Under the pieces are notes generated by a model. That model made no database searches. It worked only from the letters and a program-made list of their open reading frames with translations, and was not told the origin of the DNA. From Ulva prolifera (taxonomy: Eukaryota; Chlorophyta; Ulvophyceae; Ulvales; Ulvaceae), in contig CM041202.1 of the NCBI GenBank assembly GCA_023078555.1, positions 2,848,022-2,912,021 of the forward strand: a DNA stretch of 64,000 bases, written 5' to 3'. The translations under genes were made by a program, and so were the position numbers. How positions within the stretch are numbered: position 1 is the first letter of the stretch; each line of letters starts with the position of its first letter. Below are positions 49,401-62,258 of the stretch, piece after piece.

Positions 49401-50461
49401 CCAGGAGGTTTACTCCCATTTGAGACTTCAGCTGCTGCAGCTCTTCCTCCGCTGCACGACCAGTCGATAATCGGAACGTATTGCACGCCTTTAGATTGAC
49501 AGCAAGGACGGAGTCTGGGACTTTTGAGAGGTATAGCTGCATGCACACTCTGATTTATTGAGGCAGCAGGTTTGGTCCAGTTTCATGAACAACCATGAGT
49601 CAGAAGTCACATTTAAGCATTCAGCTATTGATAATCATGATGCCATGCCTAAGACACAGATTCACATATGGTCGGAAGGATCATGCTGAAGTCCATTGTA
49701 GGCCATTAGCGAATGGGCAATTTGCAACAGATCCGGTCTGTGGGATGTATTCAAGTTGAAAGAAGCACCTTCAAGATCTCCTGGCTGATATCGTAGTAGT
49801 CTAGCCTGCTATAACACAGTGCAATGAACACATTGAGTGCAAGGTAAGTCTTGTTGTCTAGCAGCAGGCGTTTGTAGATGTCGGTCGCTTCTTGGAAGTG
49901 ACTACGTCGAAAATGTACAGCTGCGAGGCTTAGCTGATCCACCGTGTTCCCTTTGTCTAGCTTCCCATGCGCCTCAACCAGTTTTTCTTCATTGCCAGAA
50001 GCATGTGCGCAGTGGACAAGGACTCGCTGTCGAAGGGGAGTGCCGGGTCCCTCAAGCGCAGTCTCCTCAGCGAGCTCATACTTACCCAAGTAGAAATAGC
50101 AGGCTGCCAGGTACACATGATAATCTGGATCTGGATCAACACCCTTCAAAAGTCCCTTGTACACATCACAAGCTTGGTCATACTGACCAGCATGGAAGTG
50201 ACAGTATGCAATCCACTCCTTCACCTTAATTGGATCGTGATCTGAACCCTTCACTTGCAGCAGAGTAACAGCTCCAAGAAAGTCGCGCTTGGCCACCAGG
50301 TCTTGCCACTTGGGTGCGTCTTGCTCAACATCGTCTTCCATCTGCATATGTATGCCATCATGCCACCGTGTGCAGCCACTATCGAGAGGTGATATGATAA
50401 CGGCGTGTACCTTGGATTTGACAGCTTGCGGGGGCAGCCGCTGGACTGGACCCCGCATCAT
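46444..50461 (-). CDS. IFT56: IFT56/TTC26 (DYF-13), intraflagellar transport complex B TPR protein
   Basis: Orthologue of TTC26/IFT56, a TPR subunit of IFT-B needed to carry motility proteins into cilia. Eight exons keep phase (high to low): 50461-50411, 50341-49769, 49536-49385, 49221-49053, 48585-48376, 47764-47693, 47388-47167, 46659-46444. They give 554 residues, the same as human TTC26. Conserved stretches in order are [150 protein letters not shown]. The start is ATG at 50461: a 17-codon first exon ([17 protein letters not shown]) is followed by a short intron ending CATATGCAG. The intron after 49053 has a GC donor (CAG/GCATGG). Confidence 0.96.
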
Positions 50462-53400
50462 CGTGCCGACCTCCTTGTGTCACAAAGGCCGAACCGGAGA
50501 CGTCCTGGAGTAGGACAGGCGGGACTTGTCAAGGCAATGCAAATCACAGATCGATACTGCAGATCGCGTCACGCCTATGTGGTAAAAGCTGCCTCGATCT
50601 GCTCTGTTATTCAAGCGTGAGCTGCCGAGCCAAGTCCATCCTTGTCGACACAAAGAAAAGCAGCATGATCAGATAGACGCTTGCAGTTCCCCACAGCCGA
50701 ATGCTGAGACAGTCCACTGCAGGCAACATATCATCACAAATGCACTCTCTTCGTGGCATCACCGTGTGAATCGCGGTCCTTTGTGAATGCATGGGCTGCT
50801 GTGAGCTCCAAGCAGCGGAAGAGCCTCAGATCGCTGCACAGGGATGTACAACGTCTAAACCAAACGTAAACAGGGCGTGCTGAACACGGGCTAGGCTTCA
50901 GCCACCAAAAAGTACAGACTCAGGGATGCCATCGTTCAGAGCACAGCTCACTGGCCAACTTGGGTGCCTGATATGTTACCGATCAGGATTCAATCACCTG
51001 CTCAGCGCTTCCAGCATCTACTCCCTGACATGGACATACCCGGACATACACACTGCCTCGCAAGCAATCTAAGGCACTATGCACACCTGGCATCACCCAC
51101 CCGGGGTTGACCCTGCCCCTTTGCCTCAATGCTTTTTTTTTGACCAGCTGAAGCTTTGCGGCACTGCTGTGCGAGATGGCCGAATATGGCTGTATTCCAG
51201 TTGCATGTCACTTGAATCGCCCGTTTGATTGCCAGGCAGTGCATGTGCCACAAGGACAATGACGGGGAGGCAGGTAGCACCTCAGCCACCGCACAGCAAC
51301 CCAACGCAACGCAGCCATATCAACACTGCCCCGAAACACATCGCGGCCTCAGATTCCCCCATACACTCTGGCGCAGCCTCCCAGCATGCCCCCCCGCCAC
51401 ATGACGGACTGGGCATGTGCTGCCCACCACTTCGAACAGCATACTGCAGACCACTTCATGCCGCTTCAAATCATGTATGCCAAAAAGTTGTTTTCTGTTT
51501 TTGCCAAATAATAATCATAATTGCTTGGCATGGGTTGCCATGGTTCTGTCGGATTTGCAAAACCAAAGAATTGGTTGTTGTGTTCGTGTGAGTGTGTTTT
51601 GATGTTGATGCGGACGAGATTCGGTTTCAGTGTTTGTTTTCTCCCGTTCACTCTTTTGTAATAAAGAATTGGTTTTGCGAGGCCACCAGATGGTAGCAGA
51701 TATGTCTCGAGATTCACTGACATGAACACAGTGTATAGCACTATCTCATAGTGAGATACAGCAAGGTGTGGCAATTGCAGGAGCGCTGGTCGATCACTTG
51801 GATGATGATGCCAATGCCATCGTTTCTTCCAACGAAATGTGGGCATGTTCCTGATTCAGACGGACGAGTGTGCGCTGATTCGGTGCGCTGGCAGTGCATG
51901 GTTCGGATCAGAGGCCAGTGCTGGCCGATTAAACACTCCTGGCCACTCAGGCGATGGCAGGGCCCTCTGCGAGGCTGCATCTCCCAGCAAGCCTGCGAGC
52001 AGCTGCGTGTAGATTTCCATCGCGCCGTACAACACATTTTTTCGGACGCCCTCGCGTGTGTCTGCTTACGCGTGCTAACTGGTTTGAGATGGTTTTCCAC
52101 GCGGTAGAACACGCGGTCCATGCTCACTGTCGATCTGCATTTGTCATCGTCATGCAGTAGTGCATCTGCGCTTCACCGGCTTGGATGATTATGACACTAA
52201 TGGCCACAAAAGTCGCTGCGCCTAGCGACAACTAGCGCATGGAATAGCTCAACAACCAAGCCATGAGGATGCAGCTGGCGCCTCGACCCCGGCTGGCACT
52301 CGTCTGGCTGCTGGTGCGTCCATAAGCACCTCGCAGTTGTCAAGGCCTTGAATTCCACCTGGTTTTGGCATCATGTATGCTGAACTGGCAACTGCACTTT
52401 CGTTGGAGGTGAAGCGTTACAGTGGTAACGTTGACGCTGTTGATGCTGAACGTAATAAACGACACCCATATTACTTAATTTGAATGATAGAAGTGGTTCA
52501 GCAAGCTCCGTTGGGGAGCGAAGGGTGAAGGCTGCCAGCCAGTGGCAACAGCTTGGCAACCGCATCGCAACTGACAAGGCCAGCGCGCACCAGGAGTTCC
52601 ATAAACCATGCATCTGAAGGACCAGAAATTAGCTGGTGCTTAGTAAACTCGCCTAGCAGCTTGAGCGGATTGCACCATCGCTTTCGCGGCACGCACGTCT
52701 GACGCACGCACGCCATAGCATCCTGCTTCACGTTCTTCACCTAGCAAACAGACTTCAGCCATTCCTCAGACACTTTTAGCGCCGTGATGTACGTATGTAG
52801 CCCACGCATCCGTGCTTCCGTGCCTCATCGATGGAGTACAGCATGCCAATCGGGGTGACTACCACAAGCCTGTGCGCTCAGCGGCACAAATTCAGCTTCT
52901 AGACAGCTTCTAGACAGCCAGGCTATCCAACAGTTCCCGCACCACGCAGTGGCTTTGTGCTTACGCATGTGCTCACGAAGGGCTGGCATGGCACATATGG
53001 GCACCTTCTGGGCTAGGCACTCCGGCTGGGCTTGTTGGCGCTGCATCCGTTGCTGAGATGGATGCAGCCAGCAGCCGGCACACATGCCTCCCTCTGATTT
53101 GCATGTGGCAAAGAACGTATGCAGTGTGGGCTGCTTGCGAGTGCAGAGTACCTATCATCCATCTGAGGCAGGCGCCACTGCATGCTCCAAGTAGAACCAC
53201 CCACTCCCGGCTCGCTGCCTTGCGACCTCTTGCCTCAATGGTTATGCAATCTGAGTCTCGCGTGGTGGCCTATCTCATCGGCATGCTCATGGCTGGACTG
53301 CATGGATGTGGCTGAGGCACCGCTGCCTGACTTGCGCAAACGGATATACTACCGTACTAAATTAAAAGGTTCGACATGTAACGTTTAACGCTGGGTTTCC

Positions 53401-53758
53401 TAGGTGCTCAGGTAGGTATAGTGTATCCTGTTTTTTCGGGGTGACTGCCGCAACGAAGATTAGAGGTTTAGACCTCGTCCCCATGTAACGCAGGCTAACC
53501 TGAAGTACCTCTTAATTTAGTCCGGTATTTGTTAGTTCTTGGGGGGCCCCTGCTGCGCACTGCAATTGCCACCCAATTACCACACAGGCCAGGAACGCGG
53601 TCGGTGCAGGCATCGAGCACTCACGCACCCCTCGCCCATAGACAGCATGCATGTGGTTTGTATTCCCGCACGTCCGCCACACGCGATACACCTTGCGCGG
53701 CCGAAGCGTATAAAGGGTAGCATGCATGTGACTATATCCTGACAGCTCCCCTCTATGC
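50462..53758. other. Intergenic, no gene supported
   Basis: Contains an AT-richer island (51460-51740) with a 10-bp inverted repeat, GCAAAACCAA at 51557-51566 against 51669-51678. An 80-codon minus-strand frame at 52740-52498 (DAWFMELLVRAGLVSCDAVA) and a plus-strand 35-codon piece at about 52375 (MYAELATALSLEVKRYSG) look mildly coding, but neither links to other exons. Confidence 0.4.
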
Positions 53759-56700
53759 ATGCAGCTTGCGGCAGCGCAGTGCCGGGCACAATTTCCGTCA
53801 CAGGCGCCCAGCCCCCCTCCGCCAGCCCCACTCTCAGACCAACCCCCTTCCGTGGCCCCTTCGCCACCGCCACCAGGCCAGCCCTCCCCGTCACCACCCC
53901 CGCCAGCCGCACCCCCAGATACCCCCCCGCCTGTGGCCCCTTCGCCACCCCCACCAAGCCAGCCCTCCACATCACCACCCCCGCCAGCCGCATCCCAAGG
54001 CACCCCCCCTCCTGTGGCCCCTTCGCCACCCCCACCAAGCCAGCCCTCTACGTCACCACCCCCGCCAGCCGCAGCCCCAGACACCCCCCCGCCCGTGGCC
54101 CCTTCGCCACCCCCACCAAGCCAGCCCTCCACGTCACCACCCCCGCCAGCCGCAGCCCCAGACACACCCCCTCCTGTGGCCCCTTCGCCACCCCCACCAA
54201 GCCAGCCCTCTACGTCACCACCCCCGCCAGCCGCACCCCAAGACACACCCCCTCCTGTGGCCCCTTCGCCACCCCCACCAAGCCAGCCCTCCACGTCACC
54301 ACCCCCGCCAGCCGCAGCCCCAGATACCCCCCCGCCCGTGGCCCCTTCGCCACCCCCACCAAGCCAGCCCTCTACGTCACCACCCCCGCCAGCCGCACCC
54401 CAAGACACACCCCCTCCTGTGGCCCCTTCGCCACCCCCACCAAGCCAGCCCTCTACGTCACCACCCCCGCCAGCCGCAGCCCCAGATACCCCCCCGCCCG
54501 TGGCCCCTTCGCCACCCCCACCAAGCCAGCCCTCTACGTCACCACCCCCGCCAGCCGCAGCCCCAGATACCCCCCCGCCCGTGGCCCCTTCGCCACCCCC
54601 ACCAAGCCAGCCCTCGACGCCACCACCCCCGCCAGCCGCAGCCCCAGACACCCCCCCTCCTGTGGCCCCTTCGCCACCCCCACCAAGCCAGCCCTCTACG
54701 TCACCACCCCCGCCAGCCGCACCCCAAGACACACCCCCTCCTGTGGCCCCTTCGCCACCCCCACCAAGCCAGCCCTCTACGTCACCACCCCCGCCAGCCG
54801 CACCCCAAGACACCCCCCCGCCTGTGGCCCCTTCGCCACCCCCACCAAGCCAGCCCTCTACGACACCACCCCCGCCAGCCGCAGCCCCAGACACACCCCC
54901 TCCTGTGGCCCCTTCGCCACCCCCACCAAGCCAGCCCTCTACGTCACCACCCCCGCCAGCCGCAGCCCCAGATACCCCCCCGCCCGTGGCCCCTTCGCCA
55001 CCCCCACCAAGCCAGCCCTCTACGTCACCACCCCCGCCAGCCGCACCCCAAGACACACCCCCTCCTGTGGCCCCTTCGCCACCCCCACCAAGCCAGCCCT
55101 CGACGCCACCACCCCCCTCGCTCCCACCGCCGGCAGCCCCCCCTCCATATCCCCCTCCAGAGCAACCCCCTCCCCCGCCCCGGCTGCCATCGCCGCCCCC
55201 GCCACCCCCGGCCACTTCCGTTGACAGCGGAGAAGGTGCACGCCCGCCACCTCCTCCTCCCCAGCGCGCATTCCCTCCTCCCCCGCCCCCTGGGTCCGCA
55301 TTCGGGAGTCCTCCTGTTCCCCCCCATCCACCCCCGCCTCCACCGTCACCACCCCCGCCCCCGTCCCCCCCTCCCCCTCCCTCTCCTCCCCCCCCCTCCT
55401 CCATTCCCGCCTCCGCCCAACCCGCCTCCGAGCCCCCCTCCGAGCCCCCCTCCGAGCCCCCCTCCGGGCCCACCTCCAAATCCGCCTCCAAACCCTCCAT
55501 CCAGCCCTCCTCCAAGCCCCCCTCCGAGGCCCCCTCCAAGCCCCCCTCCCGGTGTACCGCTGAGCCGTCCCGCAAGGCCTCCGCCAGTGCCGCCGCCCCC
55601 AACTCCTCCAAGCGTCCCCGAAAATTCAACAGTTCAGCCGAGCAACCCCCCCCCCCCCCCGTATCCCCCCCGTCCATCTGTTACAGATGGCGGCTCTCCA
55701 GCTGGCCCCTCCCCAAACTCAAACGACCTCACAGGGGCAGGCACCAGCAACCAGGGCGCCCCCTCAGCATCGTCCGGAATGCTCGGAATCTTCCGGAACG
55801 ACTCAAGCCGACCATGGGCGCTCTCGGTCGTTGCCGCCGCAGTCCTGGCCACCGCCCTGCTCATCTGGAAAGCCTCCCAAACCGTCCTGTCCGGCCGCCT
55901 TCCGCTGCACTGCACGCATCGTGCTGCCAGCAGGGTGCCCAGCACGTACAAACGCAGCAGCCACAGCAGCGACGGCAGCAGCGGCGGCTCCCACAGCAGC
56001 GGCAGCGGCAACGCGCCGAGCCTGGACAGGGGCCGCGGCATGCACGCGAGCCGCCGGCGGAGCCACACGGCGGTCGACCTCGGGCCCCCGCGGCCCAGCA
56101 TGCGCAGCACGCAGCACAGCAGCCACCACCGGTCTAATGCCCGCCGCGCCTTGACTGCGCCGCGCGAATCACAGCTCAGACGGAAGTCCTCCCCAGACGC
56201 AGCGGCTGCATCGCATGCCACAGGCGATGACCGCCCACTGCCGATGTACGCGGCGCGTGCTGGGCCACGTGCTTCGCAGCGGCGCAGCATACGTACCCAG
56301 GAGGTGTTCGCGGCAGAGGGCGGTGGCCGCTCCAGTCCCCGGCGCCGCAGCGTGTCACAGCGCGGCAGCACCCACCAGCGGCAGCCCGCCTCGCATGCCC
56401 GCCCCAGCACGGCCACAGCGCCACAGCACGAGCAGCGCGTGCGCTGGGACGACCGCCCGCGGCAGCGGCGGCCCCATCGTGCGCCAGCACAGCGCGCGCA
56501 GCACGGCAACGGGCTGCGCGAGCGGGACCGCGGCCACCGCCACCGCGGCAGCAGCGGCAGCAGCGAGGCGTCGCGGCGATCCGCGTCCGGCTCAGTGTCC
56601 GCAGGCAGCAGCGCCTCAGGAAGCTGGAGTGGCAGCAGCGGGGCGTCGGAGTCTGAGTGGACGCTGAGCGGTTCGGAGTCCTCTGGCCGGGCGGGCAGCT

Positions 56701-56819
56701 CCGAGTCTCAGGATGATCCCGTGGCGCATCAAGACGCGCCGCAGAGGCGTGCAAAGGTCCCGGCTTCTGGCCAAGCGCGACGTGCACCGCGGCAGCGCGC
56801 GCAGCAGCCGCCGCGGTAG
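53759..56819 (+). CDS. Proline-rich single-pass membrane protein with apparent frameshift
   Basis: Extensin/pherophorin-like Pro-rich surface protein; family otherwise unknown. From ATG 53759 the frame gives Ser-Pro repeats (VAPSPPPPSQPSTSPPPPAA in about sixteen 27-residue units), then PPPPSPPPPPSPPPPPS to about 55380. At the nine-C run near 55388-55396 the Pro-rich reading moves to the next frame (PPPPFPPPPNPPPSPPPSPP) and stays open to the stop at 56819. So either one base is extra in the C run, by mutation or sequence error, or a small intron was missed. The second frame includes a membrane helix (WALSVVAAAVLATALLIWKA) at about 55814-55875 and then a basic Ser/Arg/His-rich tail (SSHSSDGSSGGSHSSGSGN). 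No kinase domain follows. The N-terminus is a poor signal peptide; an upstream exon ending at the TGCATGCAG at 53758-53764 is possible. Confidence 0.65.
53852..55130 (+). repeat. Tandem array of about sixteen 81-bp units
   Basis: Each unit starts GTGGCCCCTTCGCCACCCCC and encodes 27 residues. Units differ at a few positions: AAAPD/AAPQD alternation, GATACC/GACACC, TCCACG/TCTACG. The first and last are most diverged, as expected of unequal crossover. Because 81 is divisible by three and the units lack stops, several frames stay open on both strands. Confidence 0.97.
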
Positions 56820-57480
56820 TGTAGACTGCGACGGCTTGCAGCAATGTGCTGGTCACGGTAATACAACCCCCTCCCCTCCCCCCGAGGGCTACCCTGTTGT
56901 GCTGCTGTGGCTGTGGGCGTGGTGTGGGAGGTAGGCGAGCACATTCACCAGCACAGAGTGACATGCGGGGTCTGCCGAGTGCAGGAGATACCGGGAGGAC
57001 ACCGGGCGCATGTGGGTGCGCCTACCGACACAGAAGTGCTCTTGTTGGCGCCTGATGCTGACACAAGCACGCTCAGCATCGGCTGCAAATCTGCATGTCC
57101 GTGTGGCCTTTCGCAGGGGAAGAGCGGGGCGGGTGCGGCAGCAGCGGCGCGCGGCCTCCGAGCACGGCGGAGGCCGCGGCAGCCGTGCTCAAATGCGGCC
57201 GTGTGCGGACGCGGTGCCTGCAGCCTCGGCGCAGTATGTGGGCAATGGGCCGCCGATGGCGGCGATGGGACATTGGAACGGACTGACGCGCTGCTGCATG
57301 TGGACGGCCAGGCGTCTCATCAACCCACAGCGCAAGTTGTGAGGCGGCTCGTTCGTCGAGCGAGGCTAGCGGCTACAGGCCACATGCGATCTCACATATG
57401 TACGGAGGAAATTTACCAGGGGATCAGACTGGGCGCCCTGCCATGGTCTGGCTTGGAATTGGTTTATGGGAGCTGAGCAG

Positions 57481-57610
57481 GTGGTGCTGACGGTGACATA
57501 CCGTGGCATATTGCACGGACCCCGGGGGCCGCGTGCGGTGCACCTTTGCGGACGATGAGATGTTGGACGCGACGAGGCCGACGTCACCTGTCTACGTGAC
57601 GATTCTCTAG
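57481..57610 (+). pseudogene. Orphan exon-like segment with a one-base frameshift
   Basis: After a GAGCAG acceptor the frame reads VVLTVTYRGILHGPRG; across the five-G run at 57524-57528 the next frame continues RVRCTFADDEMLDATRPT, then SPVYVTIL and stop. Dropping one base from the run would make one beta-rich C-terminal exon. The family is unknown. It may be the last exon of a gene whose other exons I could not find, a pseudogene, or affected by a sequence error. Confidence 0.35.
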
Positions 57611-59317
57611 ATCTTCTGGTGGGGCCGTGGTGCTCAGGGCCGTGGCCGAGCGGCCATGAGCTTGGCAGGCGGTGGCGGTGTTGGTGGCGTTGGCGGCGCT
57701 CGTGTACTTGGAGAAGGGGAATTGCATCAGTGGAGATGGACGTGGACATTGCTTACGATTTGTTCATGTTTGTCGCTCGGTTGCATGTGTGTGTACTTGT
57801 GAAAGGGGCGTTTGTGCCTGTGGACACCAGGTGGAAGTGTCCGCATGGGCAAAGTTCTGGCAGCTTGAGGCTGCTGTGCATGCGTTCCAATTCCTGAACA
57901 CCAAGTCTATGGGCTTGAATCTGAGTACAATACAAGCTAGTCCACCAGGCTGAGATGCCTGGTCTTGAGGTGGCAGACACTGGGGCAACCCAAAACATTT
58001 GAAAGCAGATCAGAGGCATGCAGCTATAGCTATAGGTATGAAGCAGAGTGTTTTCAAGTCCCGAGAACGACTGCAGCTCAAACAGCATGCGCCCAGTCTA
58101 CAGTCAGTCTCATTCCGGGAAGCACAGCATTCAGGCGTTGAGAGGTGGATGCTCCTGCGGTGGTGCTGCAGAATGCTGCTCTTCTTGGAACTCTGTAAGC
58201 ACGGACCTAGGACCCGGGACCCCGCAATTCTTGGAAGTCCGAAAGCATGGACCCCATGTGTGATGCATTGCAGCCACGTTGGGCCAACAGCTAGGATGCG
58301 CCCTAGGTACCAGCCCGCTGCATCAGCACGTGTACAACACAATCACTCAAGAATTTCTCAGACATAGCTGTACATCACCCAGCTACCCCGGCCCCATGCA
58401 GCCAGCCACATGCATCAAATCCGTGATCCTTGTAATATACAGTCAGCCATGTACATCAGGCCCAGCTCCCAGCAGCAGCACGTGGCACAGGGACACAGCA
58501 GAGAGGCAAGTGCCAACACAGAACCAGTGAGCAGCTCAGGAACAGGATCATCAAGTCAGCACCACACAGGCCAAACCATGCAGAATCTGTTCCTCGTGCT
58601 TTCTAGAAGCAGTTGTATCTGCAGCAAGGTGCATGCACCGGCCATGTGCAAGCGGTGTAGCCCCAAACTCTGACTTTCTTCAACCCACAAGCTGTCACAC
58701 CCAGGCTGTGCTGTGCTGTGCTGTGCTGTGAAGGTGGCCGGCCCCCCAGCAGGGCAGCTTAAGTCCGGGCAACCCAAGTGGCATGGTGTGGGGGAAGGCA
58801 CAGGGGTCTCCCCTGCAGGGTCTGGCAAACTCCCGGCCAGGATGAAGCTTCTGCAGCTCCAGCTGCTTCAGGGTACCCCACTGATATGTATATACAGTTA
58901 CACAGGACAGAGGCTGAGCATGGAGCCGTTTCCCGGAATTCACTCGCAAATACACTCACTCGTTCATGGCACTAGGCTGAGCGCATACCTCAGCCCTGCT
59001 GGTGATTCCAGCTAAAGATTGAAGCCCCGCACGGAGCACACAAGCATTCCCTCTGCATTCACTTTGCACAACTCAACAACGCCTGCTTTGGCTGCTGATG
59101 TATAAGTATGCATGCATGCTGGATTGTAATATCTGCAGTGGCAAGTTCATTGGTTGATGCTGAAATACATGACTATCATGAACCACCGGAAAAGACTGGC
59201 CGCATCAGATGTCTTTGTGAGCCAAGCAATTGACAACGATATCAGGCTGTCTGCATCTCATGAGACCAGGAATAAGATGAGCAGCTGCGCTCCACCACAT
59301 CGTTCATTTGGAGTTCA

Positions 59318-59410
59318 GTCCCATTCATTCGGAGATCATTCCACGTTCATTCGGAGTTGTCAATGTCCTCTTCAGGATTCAGCTCAGTAAACTCAGATTT
59401 ACTTTGCATA
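59318..59410 (+). repeat. Partial copy of the tRNA-like dispersed repeat
   Basis: Shares TTCGGAGTTGTCAATGTCC, then CAGCTCAGTAAACTCAGATT, with the right end of copy C. The CATTCGGAG piece is itself repeated three times here. Confidence 0.65.
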
Positions 59411-60855
59411 CATGCATGAAGTCACTGGCACCCAACTCAGCTGATGTCAGTCTATACAGGAGTTGGTGGGTGAATCAGTAATAGCATAGTGTGGAGTGTG
59501 CATGGCCAGCCTTGTGAGTACACATGAGGTAGTGACCACTGTGGCCTTGCCTGTTGGCACCTGTGGTGTGATTGCGATTATGACTCCCATGCACACTCAT
59601 ATGATATGTACCTCACAAGGCCTCAGCAGGCCACTGCAGCCATGGGTGCGACTGGTGTGCAGTGTGGGAGCTTGCAATGGCAGTTAGCAATGCTAACTTA
59701 GCATCTTGATGCTAACTTAGCATCTTGTGTGATGGGTGAGATGTGGGTGCACCCACAAGTCTGCATGAGTCAGATGCACATGTACCAGCATTCTACGGCA
59801 CCATGGCACCATGGTGCACCAGCGCCCCAGCTGTAGCTTGGAAGAGCAGCTTGACGCGGCTGTGCCACTGCCCCAATGCCACCGTGCTGCATCGATGCGC
59901 TCAGCTTTGCGTGAATTTCGAGCATGCTAGTCCTGCTCTGAATGCATGGCCGCAGCCACCAGCGCCACGTGCACCCGGAAGGTGGGGCAGGGGACGCAGT
60001 AATCACGTCACCACGCGATGCATGGTCAGAGGCATACTAGCGTAAGTATAAGGACCGAGTGCATCCTATCGCGTGGTGTACTGCCTTCTGCGCGTGGCCG
60101 GGCGAGCGATATCCCCTGAGCACCGCCTTGCTGATGCGCCGTCCTGCGCTTGCGCGCACGTGTCAACGCGCTGCGGAAGCAGCTTGTGATCTCTATATGC
60201 ATGGTGTGCAAACCCAGGTGGAGTCTGCATGGCTGACAAATACTTTCGATAGCATTGCGGCACGCGGATTGAGGAGGTGCACGCCTGCGTAACGCACCTA
60301 CGCCATCATAGGCAGAGTGACCATCTCATCTCGTCTGCAGGACGTTATGATGTTGTGGGCAGGGGAGTCTAGCCTTAGCTGCCGCGCGCCGGCCATGCGA
60401 TGATCATGATGTCAGGAAGCGGGGGTCATGTGCCATGTTCACGCACGAACTTTGCTTCGACACCGTGTCACCCCCGGTGCTGTAAGTTTGTGTTCAACGC
60501 ACTCATGTGATCATGGCAACCATGCATGGGCGCATCACGCTACGGCCCGCCTCCCGCACAGTACTCTTGCCAATCAAGAGAATCAATGTCACTCGCCTAG
60601 CGGTCGATGATCCACTTCATAGCTGAGGCTTGAGATCGCTGAGCATGTTCTTGTTGACGAGTGCTCGTCGTACGCGGTGCACATGCTGCGCTTGCCCACG
60701 TGAGATACGTGTCGTACTTTTGGGACGGGGATGCGCGCGCGAAGGCTATAGCCCTGGCATGCATCCACTCGATCGACTTGAGCATGCGCACTCGCTGGAC
60801 TTCAAAGGAGACAGCAGGAGCAGTGCGATACAGAGTGTAGATCTGTTCCGTTGTA

Positions 60856-60888
60856 CGATCGTGCACGATCGATATCGCGCGCGATATA
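60856..60888. repeat. Two adjacent 16-bp perfect palindromes
   Basis: CGATCGTGCACGATCG at 60856-60871 and ATATCGCGCGCGATAT at 60873-60888, in an alternating purine-pyrimidine stretch that runs on to about 60900. It could extrude as a cruciform or adopt Z-DNA. Confidence 0.9.
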
Positions 60889-62258
60889 TCGCGCGCGCGG
60901 ACGCAGTATCGATGTGTGCATGACCCATATACAGGCTCCAATGGCAGGTCGACTCTGCTGTGAGCTCGCCAACTGAACATGCATATCGCATGAGAGGTAT
61001 GTACACGCCGCAGTTATCACGCTAGCATGTCATCGCCCGGTCGTGCCGAAGCGGTGTTTGCCCGAACGCCGGCAGGGGGTACATACTCCCAGTTTGTTGG
61101 ACCGAGGTGTGGCACGAACTGGTGGAAGCGGTGAGAACGAACACGCCAGGAATGAGTCATGTTTGTATTCGATGCCGGCACGGCTCACGCCACTGCAACG
61201 TTGGCGATCATCGCAGGCGTCGACACTCGCCGGAAGGGGCGCGAGGTGGTTGGCCGAGAACATATGCGCATGCACTCGTTGCCGCGTGTCTGCCACCACT
61301 GCGCATGATCTTCATCGACGGACTTGTCTCGAAAATGATCATTCGAAACGCCAGTGCATGGCCGCACGCACAAACCTGCTGGAAGGCAGAATGGATTTCG
61401 GCGTTTTAGACAGTCAATTGGAAACTTGGGCCTCTCCGATCCGGCGCTGTCGCCGCGGCGGTGTGGCATGCAGCGGCATGGTCGGATTTGTCCGTTCAGA
61501 GGACGAACTCCACAACTGGGCCCAGCCCGTACGCGGTGCACACGTCATGCTTGATTGCTGCAGCGCGCTAACATCTTGGCGGTCACTCGCGGTGAGGAAG
61601 GGTGCTGTGGGTACTGCGGGTGCGAAATTGTCGAAATATGTTTGCCGCTTGCCGAGGCGCTGCGTGGTGGACCGCTGTTAGATCGTCTGTTACGACCGAC
61701 AAACACTGTGTGTTCGTGGCGCGAGCGTAGCAATCAGAAGTATCCTATGGAGAACGCTTCCCATCTCAAGGCTGATTTGCGTCTCCTCGTTGATAACTCT
61801 TTCAAGGTCCATTCCGTACGCTAAAGCAGCTCAGAGGCTGGCATTGCTTTACTCCGGCCCCAGGGAGAAGGCGTCCCTGGTCATCGTGCAGCCGGAAAAC
61901 GATGTGAAATGGCTCCATCATCGACGTTGATACATCTGCACAGATGACTGGAGACTGGAGTGGTACAGCCCCGGCAGTTCGCCTCAGCGCAACATGCGAC
62001 CGAGCCTTAACATGGTCAAACAGCACCAGCGAGACACCCCGCGCCATCTAAATCAGCAAATGAGGTCACGTGACAACGTTGCTTGTGCAGTAGCGGTCGT
62101 CTGGGGTCTCTAGCTTCTCTACTTCTAGCTGCTTCGAGCCAGCTACACGCACGCAAGCTCACGAGCGGTACGCTCGCTGCTCTGGCTCCTGCGGCTGGGC
62201 AAGCACACAGGGCAAACCGCCACTCCTAGCACAACATTTAACATTTTTGTTGCGAAGC

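Larger units (their letters stand above)
56820..62258. other. Long stretch without a supported gene
   Basis: Apart from the orphan exon at 57.5 kb it holds a (GCTGT)5 run at about 58706-58731, a 19-base direct repeat (TGCTAACTTAGCATCTTG core, twice at about 59690-59728), palindromes at 60856-60888, and a repeat fragment at 59318. A 212-codon frame at 61043-61681 has no recognisable motif. Confidence 0.4.

Noticed and set aside
51557-51678. MITE-like 10-bp inverted repeat pair
   Set aside because: Arms are short, AT-rich and also share a direct repeat; no target-site duplication and no second copy seen.
53755-55224. Other long plus-strand frames through the repeat array (Thr/Pro/Ala and His/Pro/Arg repeats)
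   Set aside because: They follow from the same 81-bp periodicity. Only the VAPSPPPPSQPS frame matches extensin-type composition, up to the C run.
53512-55677. 721-codon Gly-rich frame on the minus strand
   Set aside because: It is the antisense of the 81-bp repeat array; the unit has no stops in this frame. The plus-strand Ser-Pro reading fits a known protein type and leads to a membrane helix.
56907-57476. 189-codon frame
   Set aside because: Composition shifts along the frame and CAG/GTGCG sites suggest mixed exon and intron; no reliable exon could be isolated.
57670-57960. Hydrophobic segment (AVAVLVALAALVYLEKG) after a GGCAG acceptor
   Set aside because: It follows a stop codon closely and cannot be joined in phase to the orphan exon or to anything downstream.
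61043-61681. 212-codon plus-strand frame
   Set aside because: No motif, no splice context and a composition rich in Arg/Cys/His/Trp as in random frames.
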